A stretch of 35,403 nucleotides of DNA from Deltaproteobacteria bacterium (GTDB taxonomy: Bacteria > Myxococcota > B64-G9), in assembly GCA_016935365.1 (NCBI GenBank), contig JAFGRB010000059.1, positions 1-35,403 of the forward strand, in the 5' to 3' direction. The translations under genes and the position numbers were made by a program. Of the stretch, positions 8,041 through 15,818 are shown one piece after another (position 1 is the stretch's first letter; each line of letters begins with the position of its first letter). The notes under the pieces were generated by a model. That model searched no databases. It had not been told where the DNA came from and worked only from the letters and a program-made list of their open reading frames with translations.

Positions 8041-8460
8041 TCAGAACGGCTGGCTCATCTTCGAGCGCTCGTTTGCGGGATCGCGCAGCCGGAAGACCGA
8101 GCCCTGCCCCGAACGCCAGGCCTTGCGCTGCATGGGATCCGCGCCGGCCGCGCGGCGGATCAGGCCCACCGGCACGATCAGCGCGAAGAAGAGCAAGCTC
8201 AAAAGCAGCCGGGAGACCAGCGCGCCCAGCAGCCGGGCGAGCCCGAACCACAGGTAGGCCGCCGGGCGGAAGAAGCCCGGCCAGATCATGGCCAGCAGCA
8301 GAAGCCCGCCCGCGGCCAGGATCCAGGCCCGTTGCCCGGTGAGCCAGGCGAGGATGATCCCGATCAAGGCGAAGGCCATGGCCGTGTCCCGCGCCTGCTC
8401 CAGGCTCGGGCTCGTCAGCCGGGACAGCAGGCCGGTCTGGCTGTGGGCGGCGTCGGCCAT
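8041..8460 (-). CDS. SxtJ-like small membrane protein
   Basis: A 139-residue protein with three to four hydrophobic helices between about residues 25 and 105 and a polar C-terminal tail ending ANERSKMSQPF. Its size, position and order (SxtJ-like, DUF5989-like, carbamoyltransferase) match the sxtJ-type gene found beside sxtI in saxitoxin clusters and beside many NodU-type genes in other bacteria. Biochemical function is unknown in the family. I chose ATG 8460, which has no Shine-Dalgarno sequence. The promoter -10 ends 7 bases before it, so the transcript is probably leaderless. It is the first gene of a four-gene leftward operon. Confidence 0.75.
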   Translation of the reverse strand: MADAAHSQTGLLSRLTSPSLEQARDTAMAFALIGIILAWLTGQRAWILAAGGLLLLAMIWPGFFRPAAYLWFGLARLLGALVSRLLLSLLFFALIVPVGLIRRAAGADPMQRKAWRSGQGSVFRLRDPANERSKMSQPF

Positions 8461-8467
8461 GGGCGAG

Positions 8468-8496
8468 ATTATTGAGCCGGCCGCGGAGCAGGTCAA
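8468..8496 (-). promoter_or_regulatory. Near-consensus sigma-70 promoter of the carbamoyltransferase operon
   Basis: On the minus strand TTGACC (8496-8491) and AATAAT (8473-8468) are separated by exactly 17 bases; each hexamer matches 5 of 6 consensus positions. The -10 is followed by 7 bases and then the ATG of the SxtJ-like gene, so the start point would fall at or next to the A of ATG. Confidence 0.7.
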
Positions 8497-8535
8497 GGGC
8501 TTTCCCCGCGTTCCGCCATGCGATAGCCTGCACCC

Positions 8536-9696
8536 ATGGAGGCCCCGGACGAACGGGCGGCTGCAGGCGGAAGGCGGCGCTGGTTCCGCGCGCTCGCCGT
8601 CTCGCCCTGGCTGCTGCTGGGCGCGATGCTCGTCTGGATCGCGGTCGACATCGTCCGGCTCAACCGCATCGAGCACGCGGAGATCCGCGAGCGGCTCGAG
8701 CGCTACTACGCGCGCAAGCAGGGCATCGAGATCCCCTACCCGAAGGCCTACCGCTGGCTCAGCCCGACCCACCGCAACATCTTCCTCTTCGGGGCCTCGT
8801 CGGTCGTGCTCTCGGACGGCGCCACCTTTCACTACTTCCTGGAGCAGCGCCTGATTCGCGAGGTCAACCCGGAGCTCCGGCTGCTCAACTTCGGCTACTG
8901 CGGGGTGGACTCCTTCACCATCGAGAGGACCGTCCGAGAGCTGCTCGAGCGCCAGGACAAGCCGGCGCCCGACCTGCTGGTCTTCTACATGGGCCACAAC
9001 GAGTACGCCAACGCCTACCACCACGTGATCTCCAAGGCCTACGACGCCTTCGAGCCGCTGCTGGCCGTGCCCTGGCTGCTGTCGGATGTCGAGGACTTCG
9101 AGCCCTACCTGCGCCTGCAGACCCCGCGGATCCTCAAGGCGCTCCAGGAGGGCAGCCTGGTCGACATCGAAGGCCGGGACTACGGCTGCTACGACGCGCT
9201 CATCCTGGAGCAGTTCGCGCGCAAGCTCGACGCGATCCTGGAGCTCGCGCGCGCGCGCGACATCCCGGTCGTCATGCTGAGCCCGGTCGGCAACCTCAGG
9301 GCCGAGCCCTTCGGCGCGCTCGAGCGGGTCAGCCGGGTCTGGGAGCAAGGCCTGGCCGAGCCCGACTACGGCGAGTCCATCCGCCTGCTGGAGCAGGCCC
9401 GGGACGCCGAGATCCTGACCTTCGACGTGCGGGCCAAGTCGCCGCTCATAGCCCACCTGCGCGCGCTGGCCGCCGACGGGCGGATCGTGCTGCTCGATCT
9501 GGACCAGGACTGGAAGCGGGAGCGGCTCGCCTTCGGGCCCGAGCAGTTCATGGACTACTTCCACCTGCGCGAGCCGGTCCACCGCCGGATCGCAGACCAG
9601 ATCTTCGAGCTGCTGACATCCCACCCCCGCCTGCGACCGCGCATCCTGCCCCGGGCGGCGGCCGCGGAGACGCCCCTCGTTCCCGCTCCGCGCTGA
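8536..9696 (+). CDS. Membrane-anchored SGNH/GDSL-fold hydrolase-like protein
   Basis: A 386-residue protein divergent from the carbamoyltransferase operon, with a 75-base shared intergenic region. A basic N-terminus and one membrane helix (about 20-40) anchor it. SGNH blocks are recognisable but variant: block I is LFGASSV (S88 in place of the GDS serine), block II NFGYCG (118-123), block III GHNE (153-156; N155), and block V D340-x-x-H343 in MDYFHLREPVHRRIAD. Such anchored SGNH proteins commonly add or remove acetyl or other acyl groups on glycans. The position opposite a carbamoyltransferase suggests it works on the same polymer. The block I change leaves catalytic activity likely but not certain. 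No clear Shine-Dalgarno sequence precedes the ATG. Confidence 0.75.
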   Translation: MEAPDERAAAGGRRRWFRALAVSPWLLLGAMLVWIAVDIVRLNRIEHAEIRERLERYYARKQGIEIPYPKAYRWLSPTHRNIFLFGASSVVLSDGATFHYFLEQRLIREVNPELRLLNFGYCGVDSFTIERTVRELLERQDKPAPDLLVFYMGHNEYANAYHHVISKAYDAFEPLLAVPWLLSDVEDFEPYLRLQTPRILKALQEGSLVDIEGRDYGCYDALILEQFARKLDAILELARARDIPVVMLSPVGNLRAEPFGALERVSRVWEQGLAEPDYGESIRLLEQARDAEILTFDVRAKSPLIAHLRALAADGRIVLLDLDQDWKRERLAFGPEQFMDYFHLREPVHRRIADQIFELLTSHPRLRPRILPRAAAAETPLVPAPR

Positions 9697-9700
9697 GCCC

Positions 9701-9739
9701 TGTATCCTACAGGTGCGACAGTGTAGTCCATAGGATACA
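9701..9739. promoter_or_regulatory. Inverted repeat 1 upstream of the sigma-54 promoter
   Basis: TGTATCCTA (9701-9709) and TAGGATACA (9731-9739) are perfect 9-bp inverted arms 21 bases apart. The left arm extends into TGTATCCTACA, itself a TGTA/TACA mini-palindrome. Centred about 100 bases upstream of the predicted start point, it is a candidate site for an enhancer-binding protein. Confidence 0.5.
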
Positions 9740-9740
9740 A

Positions 9741-9771
9741 ATAGAGCTCATTGTAGGACAAGCAGCTCTAT
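9741..9771. promoter_or_regulatory. Inverted repeat 2 upstream of the sigma-54 promoter
   Basis: ATAGAGCT (9741-9748) and AGCTCTAT (9764-9771) are perfect 8-bp arms with a 15-base loop that contains TTGTAGGACAA, another short palindrome-like motif. The stretch is AT-rich compared with its surroundings. It could be a second activator site or a hairpin. The A-run after it gives no T-tract for the rightward gene, so I do not call a terminator. Confidence 0.45.
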
Positions 9772-9801
9772 AAAAAACGAGCACTTGCGAGCCTGCCGAT
9801 C

Positions 9802-9818
9802 TTGGCAAGCCCTTTGCT
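9802..9818 (+). promoter_or_regulatory. Sigma-54 (-24/-12) promoter
   Basis: TTGGCAAGCCCTTTGCT has the invariant GG (9804-9805) and GC (9816-9817) exactly 10 bases apart, matching the TGGCAYR-N4-TTGCW consensus at almost every position. The predicted start is near 9829, giving a 29-base leader with GAGGGAG before the ATG at 9858. Confidence 0.7.
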
Positions 9819-9857
9819 AGGCGGGCTGGGCCTGAAGACCAAGATCCGAGGGAGACC

Positions 9858-11066
9858 ATGATCCGAATCTGCATACCGGCTTTTATCCTGGCGCTCGCCT
9901 GCGGCTGCGGCGCCGATCCGACGACCGAGGTCGACGAGCTGCAGCACGCCGTGAAGAGCGTCTACATGAGCTGCCAGATCGAGAGCCCGCATCCCTACGC
10001 GGACTACCTGGACCAGACCTGGACCCTGAGCGCCCCGCCCGAGGCGAGCAGCCTGAGCGTGACCTTCGACAGGCTGGAGTGCGAGCGCAACTACGACTTC
10101 GTCGAGCTCTACGACGCGGAGGGCCTGCTGGTCGAGCGCCTGACCGGCAACCACAGCGGCCGGAGCTTCCGGGTGGACGGCAACGAGCTGCACATCCGGC
10201 TGCTTACCGACTACAGCGTGCAGCGCTACGGCTTCTTGCTGACCGGCTACAGCTACGAGCTGGGCGACCTGCCCTCGGATCACCGGCCCTTCTGCGGCCG
10301 GATCGGCACGCGCAGCGAGGGCTGGTACTGGGCGGACACGGACGAGCTCATCGCCTGGGCGCGCTGCGCCTCGATGGGCGAGCCGGTCTGCTCCGCCATC
10401 GGCTCTCGCAGCGAGGGCTGGTTCGCCGACGGGCAGCTCATCGTCTGGGACGCCTGTCACCGCACGGTGCGGATCGCCGTGGCCGGCGAGGCCTGCGGGC
10501 CCTCGATCGGCTTTTCCTGCCACGAGGACCTCTACTGCGCAGGCGTGCCCACCGGCCGGATCGGCGGCAGCGGGACCTGCCTGCCGGCGGGCAGCTGCGA
10601 GACCGAGGCCGACTGCACCAACCCGGACAACCACTGGAGCCGCCCGCGCTGCATCGGCTTCGCGAGCTGCGAGGAAGGCGCGTGCGTCTGGTACTGCGGC
10701 GAGCCGGGGATCGATCTGGTCGACGAGCAGGTCCGGCTCATTCCCGACGCCGACCCGCAGGGCATCTCCGGAAGCCTCGAGCTCGCCGATCTGCCCCGCT
10801 GCCCGCTGGGCGTGCGGGTGGACGTGAGCATCGGCCACAGCTACATCGGCGACCTGGTGGTCGTGCTCGAGGCGCCCGGCGGCGAGCTGCTCGGCCTGCA
10901 CGACCGGCAGGGCGGCAGCGCCGACGACCTGCGGATCGAGGGCCTCGAGCTGGACAGCGCCGCGCTCTCGAGCCTGGCCGGCCGCTGGACCCTGCACGTC
11001 TCCGATCACGCCTTCTGGGACGTGGGCCAGCTCGAGTCCTGGGCCCTCCACTTCTCCTGCCGTTGA
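9858..11066 (+). CDS. Lipoprotein with CUB-like and P-domain (proprotein convertase-type) modules
   Basis: A 402-residue protein starting at ATG 9858 with GAGGGAG at good spacing. The N-terminus is a lipoprotein signal (lipobox LALAC, C15). Residues about 36-133 resemble a CUB beta-sandwich (YDFVELYDAEG, then LHIRL). Two short copies of a C-x2-IG-[ST]-RSEGW motif ending in a cysteine follow (C146-C170 and C178-C200), then a cysteine-rich stretch (213-285). Residues about 290-401 match a P/Homo-B domain (GHSYIGDLVVVLEAP, GRWTLHVSDHA). P-domains usually accompany subtilisin-like proteases but no protease domain is present, so this is more likely a binding protein on the cell surface. It is the only gene here behind a sigma-54 promoter, which suggests control by a specific enhancer-binding activator. 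Confidence 0.8.
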   Translation: MIRICIPAFILALACGCGADPTTEVDELQHAVKSVYMSCQIESPHPYADYLDQTWTLSAPPEASSLSVTFDRLECERNYDFVELYDAEGLLVERLTGNHSGRSFRVDGNELHIRLLTDYSVQRYGFLLTGYSYELGDLPSDHRPFCGRIGTRSEGWYWADTDELIAWARCASMGEPVCSAIGSRSEGWFADGQLIVWDACHRTVRIAVAGEACGPSIGFSCHEDLYCAGVPTGRIGGSGTCLPAGSCETEADCTNPDNHWSRPRCIGFASCEEGACVWYCGEPGIDLVDEQVRLIPDADPQGISGSLELADLPRCPLGVRVDVSIGHSYIGDLVVVLEAPGGELLGLHDRQGGSADDLRIEGLELDSAALSSLAGRWTLHVSDHAFWDVGQLESWALHFSCR

Positions 11067-11126
11067 GCCTCCCCTGCGCTCGGGACGGCGCGGGCGCTAT
11101 ACACTTCCAGCCAGGTGAGCTAGAGT

Positions 11127-11147
11127 CGACTCATCGAGCGAGAGTCG
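11127..11147. promoter_or_regulatory. Inverted repeat in the leader of the repeat lipoprotein
   Basis: CGACTC (11127-11132) and GAGTCG (11142-11147) form 6-bp arms with a 9-base loop, 30 bases before the ATG at 11177. A possible -10, TATACA, lies at 11098-11103 with no convincing -35. It may be a leader hairpin or an operator; the support is weak. Confidence 0.3.
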
Positions 11148-11176
11148 CCTTGGATGTCGTTCAGGAGGGACCTGCT

Positions 11177-14100
11177 ATGAGCAAGATCACGCTGGCCGTG
11201 ATCCTGGCGTCGATGTTCTTCTGGGCTTGCGACGACGCGAGCTCTTCCGGGCTGTGCGGCAACGCCAGGATCGACGATGGCGAGACCTGCGATCCGCCCG
11301 AGTCGTGCCCGGCGACCTGCGACGACGGTGATCCCTGTACGCTCGACAGCATGTCGGGCAGCGCTGCGGAGTGCAACCTGACGTGCGCCAATGAGGTCAT
11401 CACGGCCTGCGCCGGCGACGACGGTTGCTGTCCGTCCGCCTGCAACGCCAACACCGACAGCGACTGCCAGCCGGCGTGCGGGAACGGCGCGGTCGAGCAG
11501 GGCGAGACCTGCGATCCGCCGGCGAGCTGCCCGGCCGGCTGCGACGACGGCAACGCGTGCACTGTGGACAGCGCGACCGGCGCGGCCGAGGACTGCGACC
11601 TGGCCTGCGCGCATACCGTCCTCGTCGACTGCCAGGACGGCGACGGCTGCTGCCCGGCGGGTTGCGACGCCGGCACGGACAGCGACTGTTCGGTGACCTG
11701 CGGCAACGAGGCCATCGAGCCCGGCGAGACCTGCGATCCGCCGGCGACCTGCCCGCTCAGCTGCGACGACGAGAACGACTGCACGCTCGACGTCATGACC
11801 GGCAGCGCCGACAACTGCAACGCGGCCTGCAGCCACACGGCCATCGTCGCCTGCGTCGACGACGACCTGTGCTGCCCGGCTGGATGCAGTGCCAACACCG
11901 ACAACGACTGCTCCGTGACCTGCGGCAACGAGGCCATCGAGCCCGGCGAGACCTGCGATCCGCCGGACACCTGCCCGCAAAGCTGCGACGACTCGGACGA
12001 CTGCACGCTCGACTTCATGACCGGCAGCGCAGACAACTGCAACGTCGCTTGCAGCCACACGGAGATCGTCGACTGCGCGGACGGCGACCTGTGCTGCCCG
12101 GCGGGCTGTCACGCCGGCGTGGACAGCGACTGCGAGCCCGTGTGCGGCAACGACGTCATCGAGCCGGGGGAGACCTGCGATCCGCCGGACACCTGCCCCA
12201 CCGACTGCGACGACGCGGATCCCTGCACCGACGACACCCTGACCGGCGACGCGTCCGACTGCGACGCGACCTGTCCGCACGATCCGATCAGCGACTGCGT
12301 CGATGGCGACGGCTGCTGTCCGGCCGGCTGCGAGGGCAGCGACAGCGACTGCGGCCCGCCGAGTGAGATCTGCACCGGAGGCGACGACGAGGACGGCGAC
12401 GGCTTCGTCGACTGCCTCGACCTGGACTGCTTCGGCGAGCCTTCCTGCACGGGCGCCTGCTCGGGCGCGCCGATCCCCATCGGCTGCGGCGACGGCCTGG
12501 CCGGCGACACCTCCGCAGAGGCCAACGCGCTGTCCTGGTACAGCTGCCTGGAGTGGGACGAGACCGGAGGAGAGCTCGTCTTCGAGTTCACCGCGGCCGA
12601 GGCCTCCGAGGTCAGCGTTACGCTGGCGCCAGATGCCGGGGTGGACGTGGACGTCTTCGTCCTGGAGGCCGACTGCCGGCAGGATGCCTGCACCCACTAC
12701 GGCGACGAGCAGGTGACTTTCATCGCCGCGCCGGGGAACACCTACTTTCTGGTGGTCGACAGCTTCGAGGCCCGGGCCGGAGCCTTCGGCATCGACGTCG
12801 CCTGCGTCTCGATCGCGGAGGACTGCAACAACGGGGTCGATGACGATTTCGATACCGAGATCGACTGCGACGACGGCGACTGCGCCGGGGATCCCGCCTG
12901 CCCGGGCAGCGGCCGCTGCAGCGCCCGTTTTTCGGTGCACTGCAACGACGCCCGCTTCTCGACCACGACCAACGACAACCAGCAGCCCAGCGACGTGATC
13001 GATGTGTACTCCTGTGTCGGATGGGACGAGTCCGGTCCGGAGGTGGCCTGGGCGTTCACGGCCCCCCGCGACGGGCAGGTCAGCGTCGGCATCGAGTACG
13101 AGGCCGCCGAGCGCGACCTGGACCTCTTCGTGCTGGAGGACCAGTGCGCGGGAGACCGCTGCCTGCACTTCGCCGACGAGTCGCTGACCTTCGCCGCGGT
13201 GAGCGGCACGACGTACTACTTCGTCATCGACGGCCGAGACGGCGATTTCGGCGACTACACCCTGCGCATCTACTGCCAGGAGGTCTGCGACAACATCATC
13301 GACGACGACGGCGACGGCTTCGCCGACTGCGCGGATACGGACTGCCATGCGGATCCCGCCTGCGCGCTCGAGGAGGGCCGCGCCTGCATCACCGGCGTGG
13401 ACGAGGACGCGGACGGCCGGACCGACTGCGACGATCCGGCCTGCGTCGGAGGCGCGTTCTGCCCGGCGAGCGGCGAGTGCTACACCTCCAACGTCATCAT
13501 CGCCTGCGGGGGAGAGCTCTCCGGCAACACCACCGCCTGGAGCAGCACCGACGTAGTGAACGTATACAGCTGCACGGGAGACGTCCTGGCTGGGCCAGAG
13601 AGCGCCGGGCTGTACAGCGCTGCAGGCGGCGGGCAAGCCGTGGCCATCATCCTCGACGACTCCACCGGAGGCCAGCTCGAGGTCCTGGTGCTCGAGGACG
13701 CATGCGACGGCGCCGCCTGCCTGGCCTGCGGAGACGACAGCGCGACCTTCGACGTGCAGGACGGCCACGACTACTACATCGTCGTCGACGCCCCCGAGGG
13801 GGTGGTCGGCAGCTACAGCCTGAGGCTCGACTGCCTGTTCGAGGACTGCTTCGACGCGGCCGACAACGACGGGGACGGCCAGATCGACTGCGACGATCCG
13901 GACTGCCAGGGCAGCTTCTGGTGCCCGGCGGGCGTCTGCCAGCAGGACGGCAGCATCGGCTGTGACGAGACCCAGACCGTCAGCGTGACCGGGGAGCCCA
14001 ACGAGGTCATGTACTACCCGAGCTGCATGGGCGACATACCCAGCCCAGGCGGCGAGAACGTCAGGCTGTTCACCACGGAAAGCCCCGTCCAGGTGGGCGT

Positions 14101-14758
14101 GATCATGATGCCCCAGGGACCCGGCACGGGCTGGTTGATGGCGCTGGAAGGCGAGTGCAGTGGGGAGACCTGTCTGATGATGGGCGGCGCGGGCATCATG
14201 TTCCACGCGGTGCCGGGCAAGGACTACTTCATCGTCATCGACGGAGAGGGCGACTTCCAACTGCAGACGACCTGCTCGCCCATCGACGCGGACATCTGCG
14301 TCAACGGCGAGGACGACGACCTGGACGGCTCCGAGGACTGCGCCGATCCCGACTGCCAGGGCAGCCAGGCCTGCCCGGCCGATGGACGCTGCGTGCCCCG
14401 CCCGCAGTGGTGGTCGCTGGGCTGCGACCAGGAGGTCTCCGGCGCCACCTCCCAGTGGGGTGCCACCGATGTCATCGACAGCTACGACTGTGCGGGCTGG
14501 GACGCCAGCGGGCCCGAGGTGGTCTACTCCTTCGTGCCCGAGACGACAGGAGCCGCCACCATCGAGCTGAGCCACCCCGCCGGGATCGACCTGGACGTCT
14601 ACATCCTCCAGGGAGACTGCGCTCCGGACGCCTGCATCGCCGCCGGGCAGGACAGCGTCACCTTCGGCGCGTACAGGGACAGGACCTACCTCGTGGTCGT
14701 GGACGGCGCGGACGGCGACGCGGGCGCCTTCAGCCTGACGGCCGGCTGCGCGCCCTGA
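11177..14758 (+). CDS. Large lipoprotein: five cysteine-rich repeats plus five PPC-like modules
   Basis: A 1193-residue protein. The ATG at 11177 follows AGGAGGGA by 6 bases, and a signal sequence with a possible lipobox (FFWAC) comes next. Residues about 27-395 are five tandem 74-residue repeats starting CGN-x-x-I-x-x-GETCDPP and ending DSDC, close to the myxococcus cysteine-rich repeat style. From about residue 398 to the end, five modules of roughly 150 residues alternate an Asp-rich calcium-type motif (such as CNNGVDDDFDTEIDC, CDNIIDDDGDGFADC) with a beta-sandwich resembling the pre-peptidase C-terminal (PPC) domain (VDVFVLEADC, YFLVVDS). The third module has an extra calcium motif. No catalytic domain is seen. 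It is likely a long disulfide- and calcium-stabilised rod on the cell surface. An open frame upstream of 11177 is a shadow of the previous gene. Confidence 0.85.
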   Translation: MSKITLAVILASMFFWACDDASSSGLCGNARIDDGETCDPPESCPATCDDGDPCTLDSMSGSAAECNLTCANEVITACAGDDGCCPSACNANTDSDCQPACGNGAVEQGETCDPPASCPAGCDDGNACTVDSATGAAEDCDLACAHTVLVDCQDGDGCCPAGCDAGTDSDCSVTCGNEAIEPGETCDPPATCPLSCDDENDCTLDVMTGSADNCNAACSHTAIVACVDDDLCCPAGCSANTDNDCSVTCGNEAIEPGETCDPPDTCPQSCDDSDDCTLDFMTGSADNCNVACSHTEIVDCADGDLCCPAGCHAGVDSDCEPVCGNDVIEPGETCDPPDTCPTDCDDADPCTDDTLTGDASDCDATCPHDPISDCVDGDGCCPAGCEGSDSDCGPPSEICTGGDDEDGDGFVDCLDLDCFGEPSCTGACSGAPIPIGCGDGLAGDTSAEANALSWYSCLEWDETGGELVFEFTAAEASEVSVTLAPDAGVDVDVFVLEADCRQDACTHYGDEQVTFIAAPGNTYFLVVDSFEARAGAFGIDVACVSIAEDCNNGVDDDFDTEIDCDDGDCAGDPACPGSGRCSARFSVHCNDARFSTTTNDNQQPSDVIDVYSCVGWDESGPEVAWAFTAPRDGQVSVGIEYEAAERDLDLFVLEDQCAGDRCLHFADESLTFAAVSGTTYYFVIDGRDGDFGDYTLRIYCQEVCDNIIDDDGDGFADCADTDCHADPACALEEGRACITGVDEDADGRTDCDDPACVGGAFCPASGECYTSNVIIACGGELSGNTTAWSSTDVVNVYSCTGDVLAGPESAGLYSAAGGGQAVAIILDDSTGGQLEVLVLEDACDGAACLACGDDSATFDVQDGHDYYIVVDAPEGVVGSYSLRLDCLFEDCFDAADNDGDGQIDCDDPDCQGSFWCPAGVCQQDGSIGCDETQTVSVTGEPNEVMYYPSCMGDIPSPGGENVRLFTTESPVQVGVIMMPQGPGTGWLMALEGECSGETCLMMGGAGIMFHAVPGKDYFIVIDGEGDFQLQTTCSPIDADICVNGEDDDLDGSEDCADPDCQGSQACPADGRCVPRPQWWSLGCDQEVSGATSQWGATDVIDSYDCAGWDASGPEVVYSFVPETTGAATIELSHPAGIDLDVYILQGDCAPDACIAAGQDSVTFGAYRDRTYLVVVDGADGDAGAFSLTAGCAP
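11255..12364 (+). repeat. Five tandem 222-bp units (cysteine-rich repeat)
   Basis: The first TGC of each unit falls at 11255, 11477, 11699, 11921 and 12143, an exact 222-base period with no indel. Units 3 and 4 are the most alike (both CGNEAIEPGETCDPP). The invariant length over five units suggests strict structural spacing or recent expansion. Confidence 0.85.
12367..14755 (+). repeat. Five calcium-motif / PPC-like modules of about 460 bp
   Basis: Modules begin near 12367, 12821, 13282, 13846 and 14290 with a C-x-N-G-x-D-D-D-type motif. Each ends with a beta-rich segment containing [FY]-x-[IV]-V-[IV]-D. They are clearly diverged from one another, unlike the 222-bp units, so they are older duplications. 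Confidence 0.7.
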
Positions 14759-14792
14759 GCCGGTTCATGTCCACTCGGACATTGGAGCTGCG

Positions 14793-15650
14793 ATGAGGAT
14801 CTCCGACGTGCTCTGCTCTCCGGCCGCTCGCGCGCTCCTCACCCTGTCCTGCATCGCGCTCGCGAGCTTGCCGCTGGACGCCCGGGCCGAGGAGCCCGGC
14901 CGGCAGCGCTTCGGCTCGGGCGGCCTTCGCGACCTGGACACGGACAGCCGGGCGAGCTTCGACCTGCACATCCCGCTCGGCGACGGCTTTTCGAGCGTCG
15001 TGCCCGAGCTCTCCGGCCAGATCGGACTCGGGCCGGCGGCCGCGGGCGTGAGTTGGACGTTCTCCTACTTCGACTTCGATACCTGGGACGACGAGACCTA
15101 CTTCGGGGCCGTGGATCTGTTCGTCAAGGGACGGTACTGCTTCGAGGGCGAGAGGGGCTCGAGGACCTGCATCGGGGGCCAGCTCGACCTGGCCATCTCG
15201 ACGGATGAGGTGGATGAAGGCGAGATCTCGAGCTTCATCGCCGGCTGCAGCACCTACCTGAGCTGGCACCGCTTCGGCTCCGAGTCGGCCGGCCTGGTAC
15301 CGGCGCTGGTGTTCGACGTGCAGTACGGCTGGCTGTTCCTCCAGGGCCACCTGGGTGTGGACGTGGTCGTTCCCTTGGGAGAACGGGACAGGCGGGACAC
15401 CGAGGCGCTGCTCATATTCGGCTCGACCCTGGGCGTCAATGCTCTGGAGCTGATCTCGGCCGGGCTGGGCTTTCGCGGCCTGGCCACCCTGACCAGATCC
15501 AAAGACGACTCGGCCTTCGCCCTGGACCTGCTGCTCCAGGGGCACTTCGGCTTCATCCACCCGAGCTTCGGCATCTCGATCCCGCTCGACGGGGACACGC
15601 GCGTGTTCTTCGACCTCTTCGTCTCCCTGGGCGCAACGATAACCTTCTGA
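14793..15650 (+). CDS. Outer-membrane beta-barrel-like protein
   Basis: A 285-residue protein preceded by GGAG five bases before the ATG. It has a signal peptide (1-32, cleavage near DARA-EE). The rest is alternating polar/hydrophobic strands with many aromatic residues and turns (for example FSYFDFDTWDD, LFVKGRYCFEG), ending in a C-terminal phenylalanine (GATITF). That is the usual signature of an outer-membrane barrel recognised by the BAM machinery. I do not recognise a named family. The gene lies 34 bases after the repeat lipoprotein and may share its transcript; an ATGTCC/GGACAT inverted repeat with a 4-base loop (14767-14782) sits between them. Confidence 0.7.
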   Translation: MRISDVLCSPAARALLTLSCIALASLPLDARAEEPGRQRFGSGGLRDLDTDSRASFDLHIPLGDGFSSVVPELSGQIGLGPAAAGVSWTFSYFDFDTWDDETYFGAVDLFVKGRYCFEGERGSRTCIGGQLDLAISTDEVDEGEISSFIAGCSTYLSWHRFGSESAGLVPALVFDVQYGWLFLQGHLGVDVVVPLGERDRRDTEALLIFGSTLGVNALELISAGLGFRGLATLTRSKDDSAFALDLLLQGHFGFIHPSFGISIPLDGDTRVFFDLFVSLGATITF

Positions 15651-15722
15651 TCTCGACCACTTGCGAGGTGCCACCCGATTCGGGGAGGCAGGCCGTGGCC
15701 CGCGGGCGCGAGGAGGATTTGG

Positions 15723-15751
15723 TTGTCGATGGCTTGCGGATCGGATAGCAT
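15723..15751 (+). promoter_or_regulatory. Possible sigma-70 promoter of the 11-repeat lipoprotein
   Basis: TTGTCG (15723-15728) and TAGCAT (15746-15751) are 17 bases apart and lie 68 bases upstream of the start at 15819. The wider region 15651-15818 holds nothing else I can support. Confidence 0.4.
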
Positions 15752-15818
15752 GCGCTGAACCTTAGCGACATTTTCAAGCCTGAGCCGGCATCACCGGTGC
15801 AGAGGCGAGGAGGGTGAG

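Noticed and set aside
6010..8460. Saxitoxin biosynthesis, suggested by SxtI/SxtJ-like genes
   Set aside because: None of the toxin core genes (such as SxtA or SxtG types) is nearby, and the same trio is common near glycan genes in non-toxic bacteria.
9741..9779. Intrinsic terminator after the SGNH gene
   Set aside because: The inverted repeat is followed by an A-run, not a T-run, on the coding strand, and no leftward gene ends here.
11120..14575. A 1151-codon open frame on the minus strand opposite the repeat lipoprotein
   Set aside because: It is Ala/Val/Gly-rich with no domain pattern and follows exactly the repeats of the plus-strand gene, as expected for an antisense shadow in high-GC DNA.
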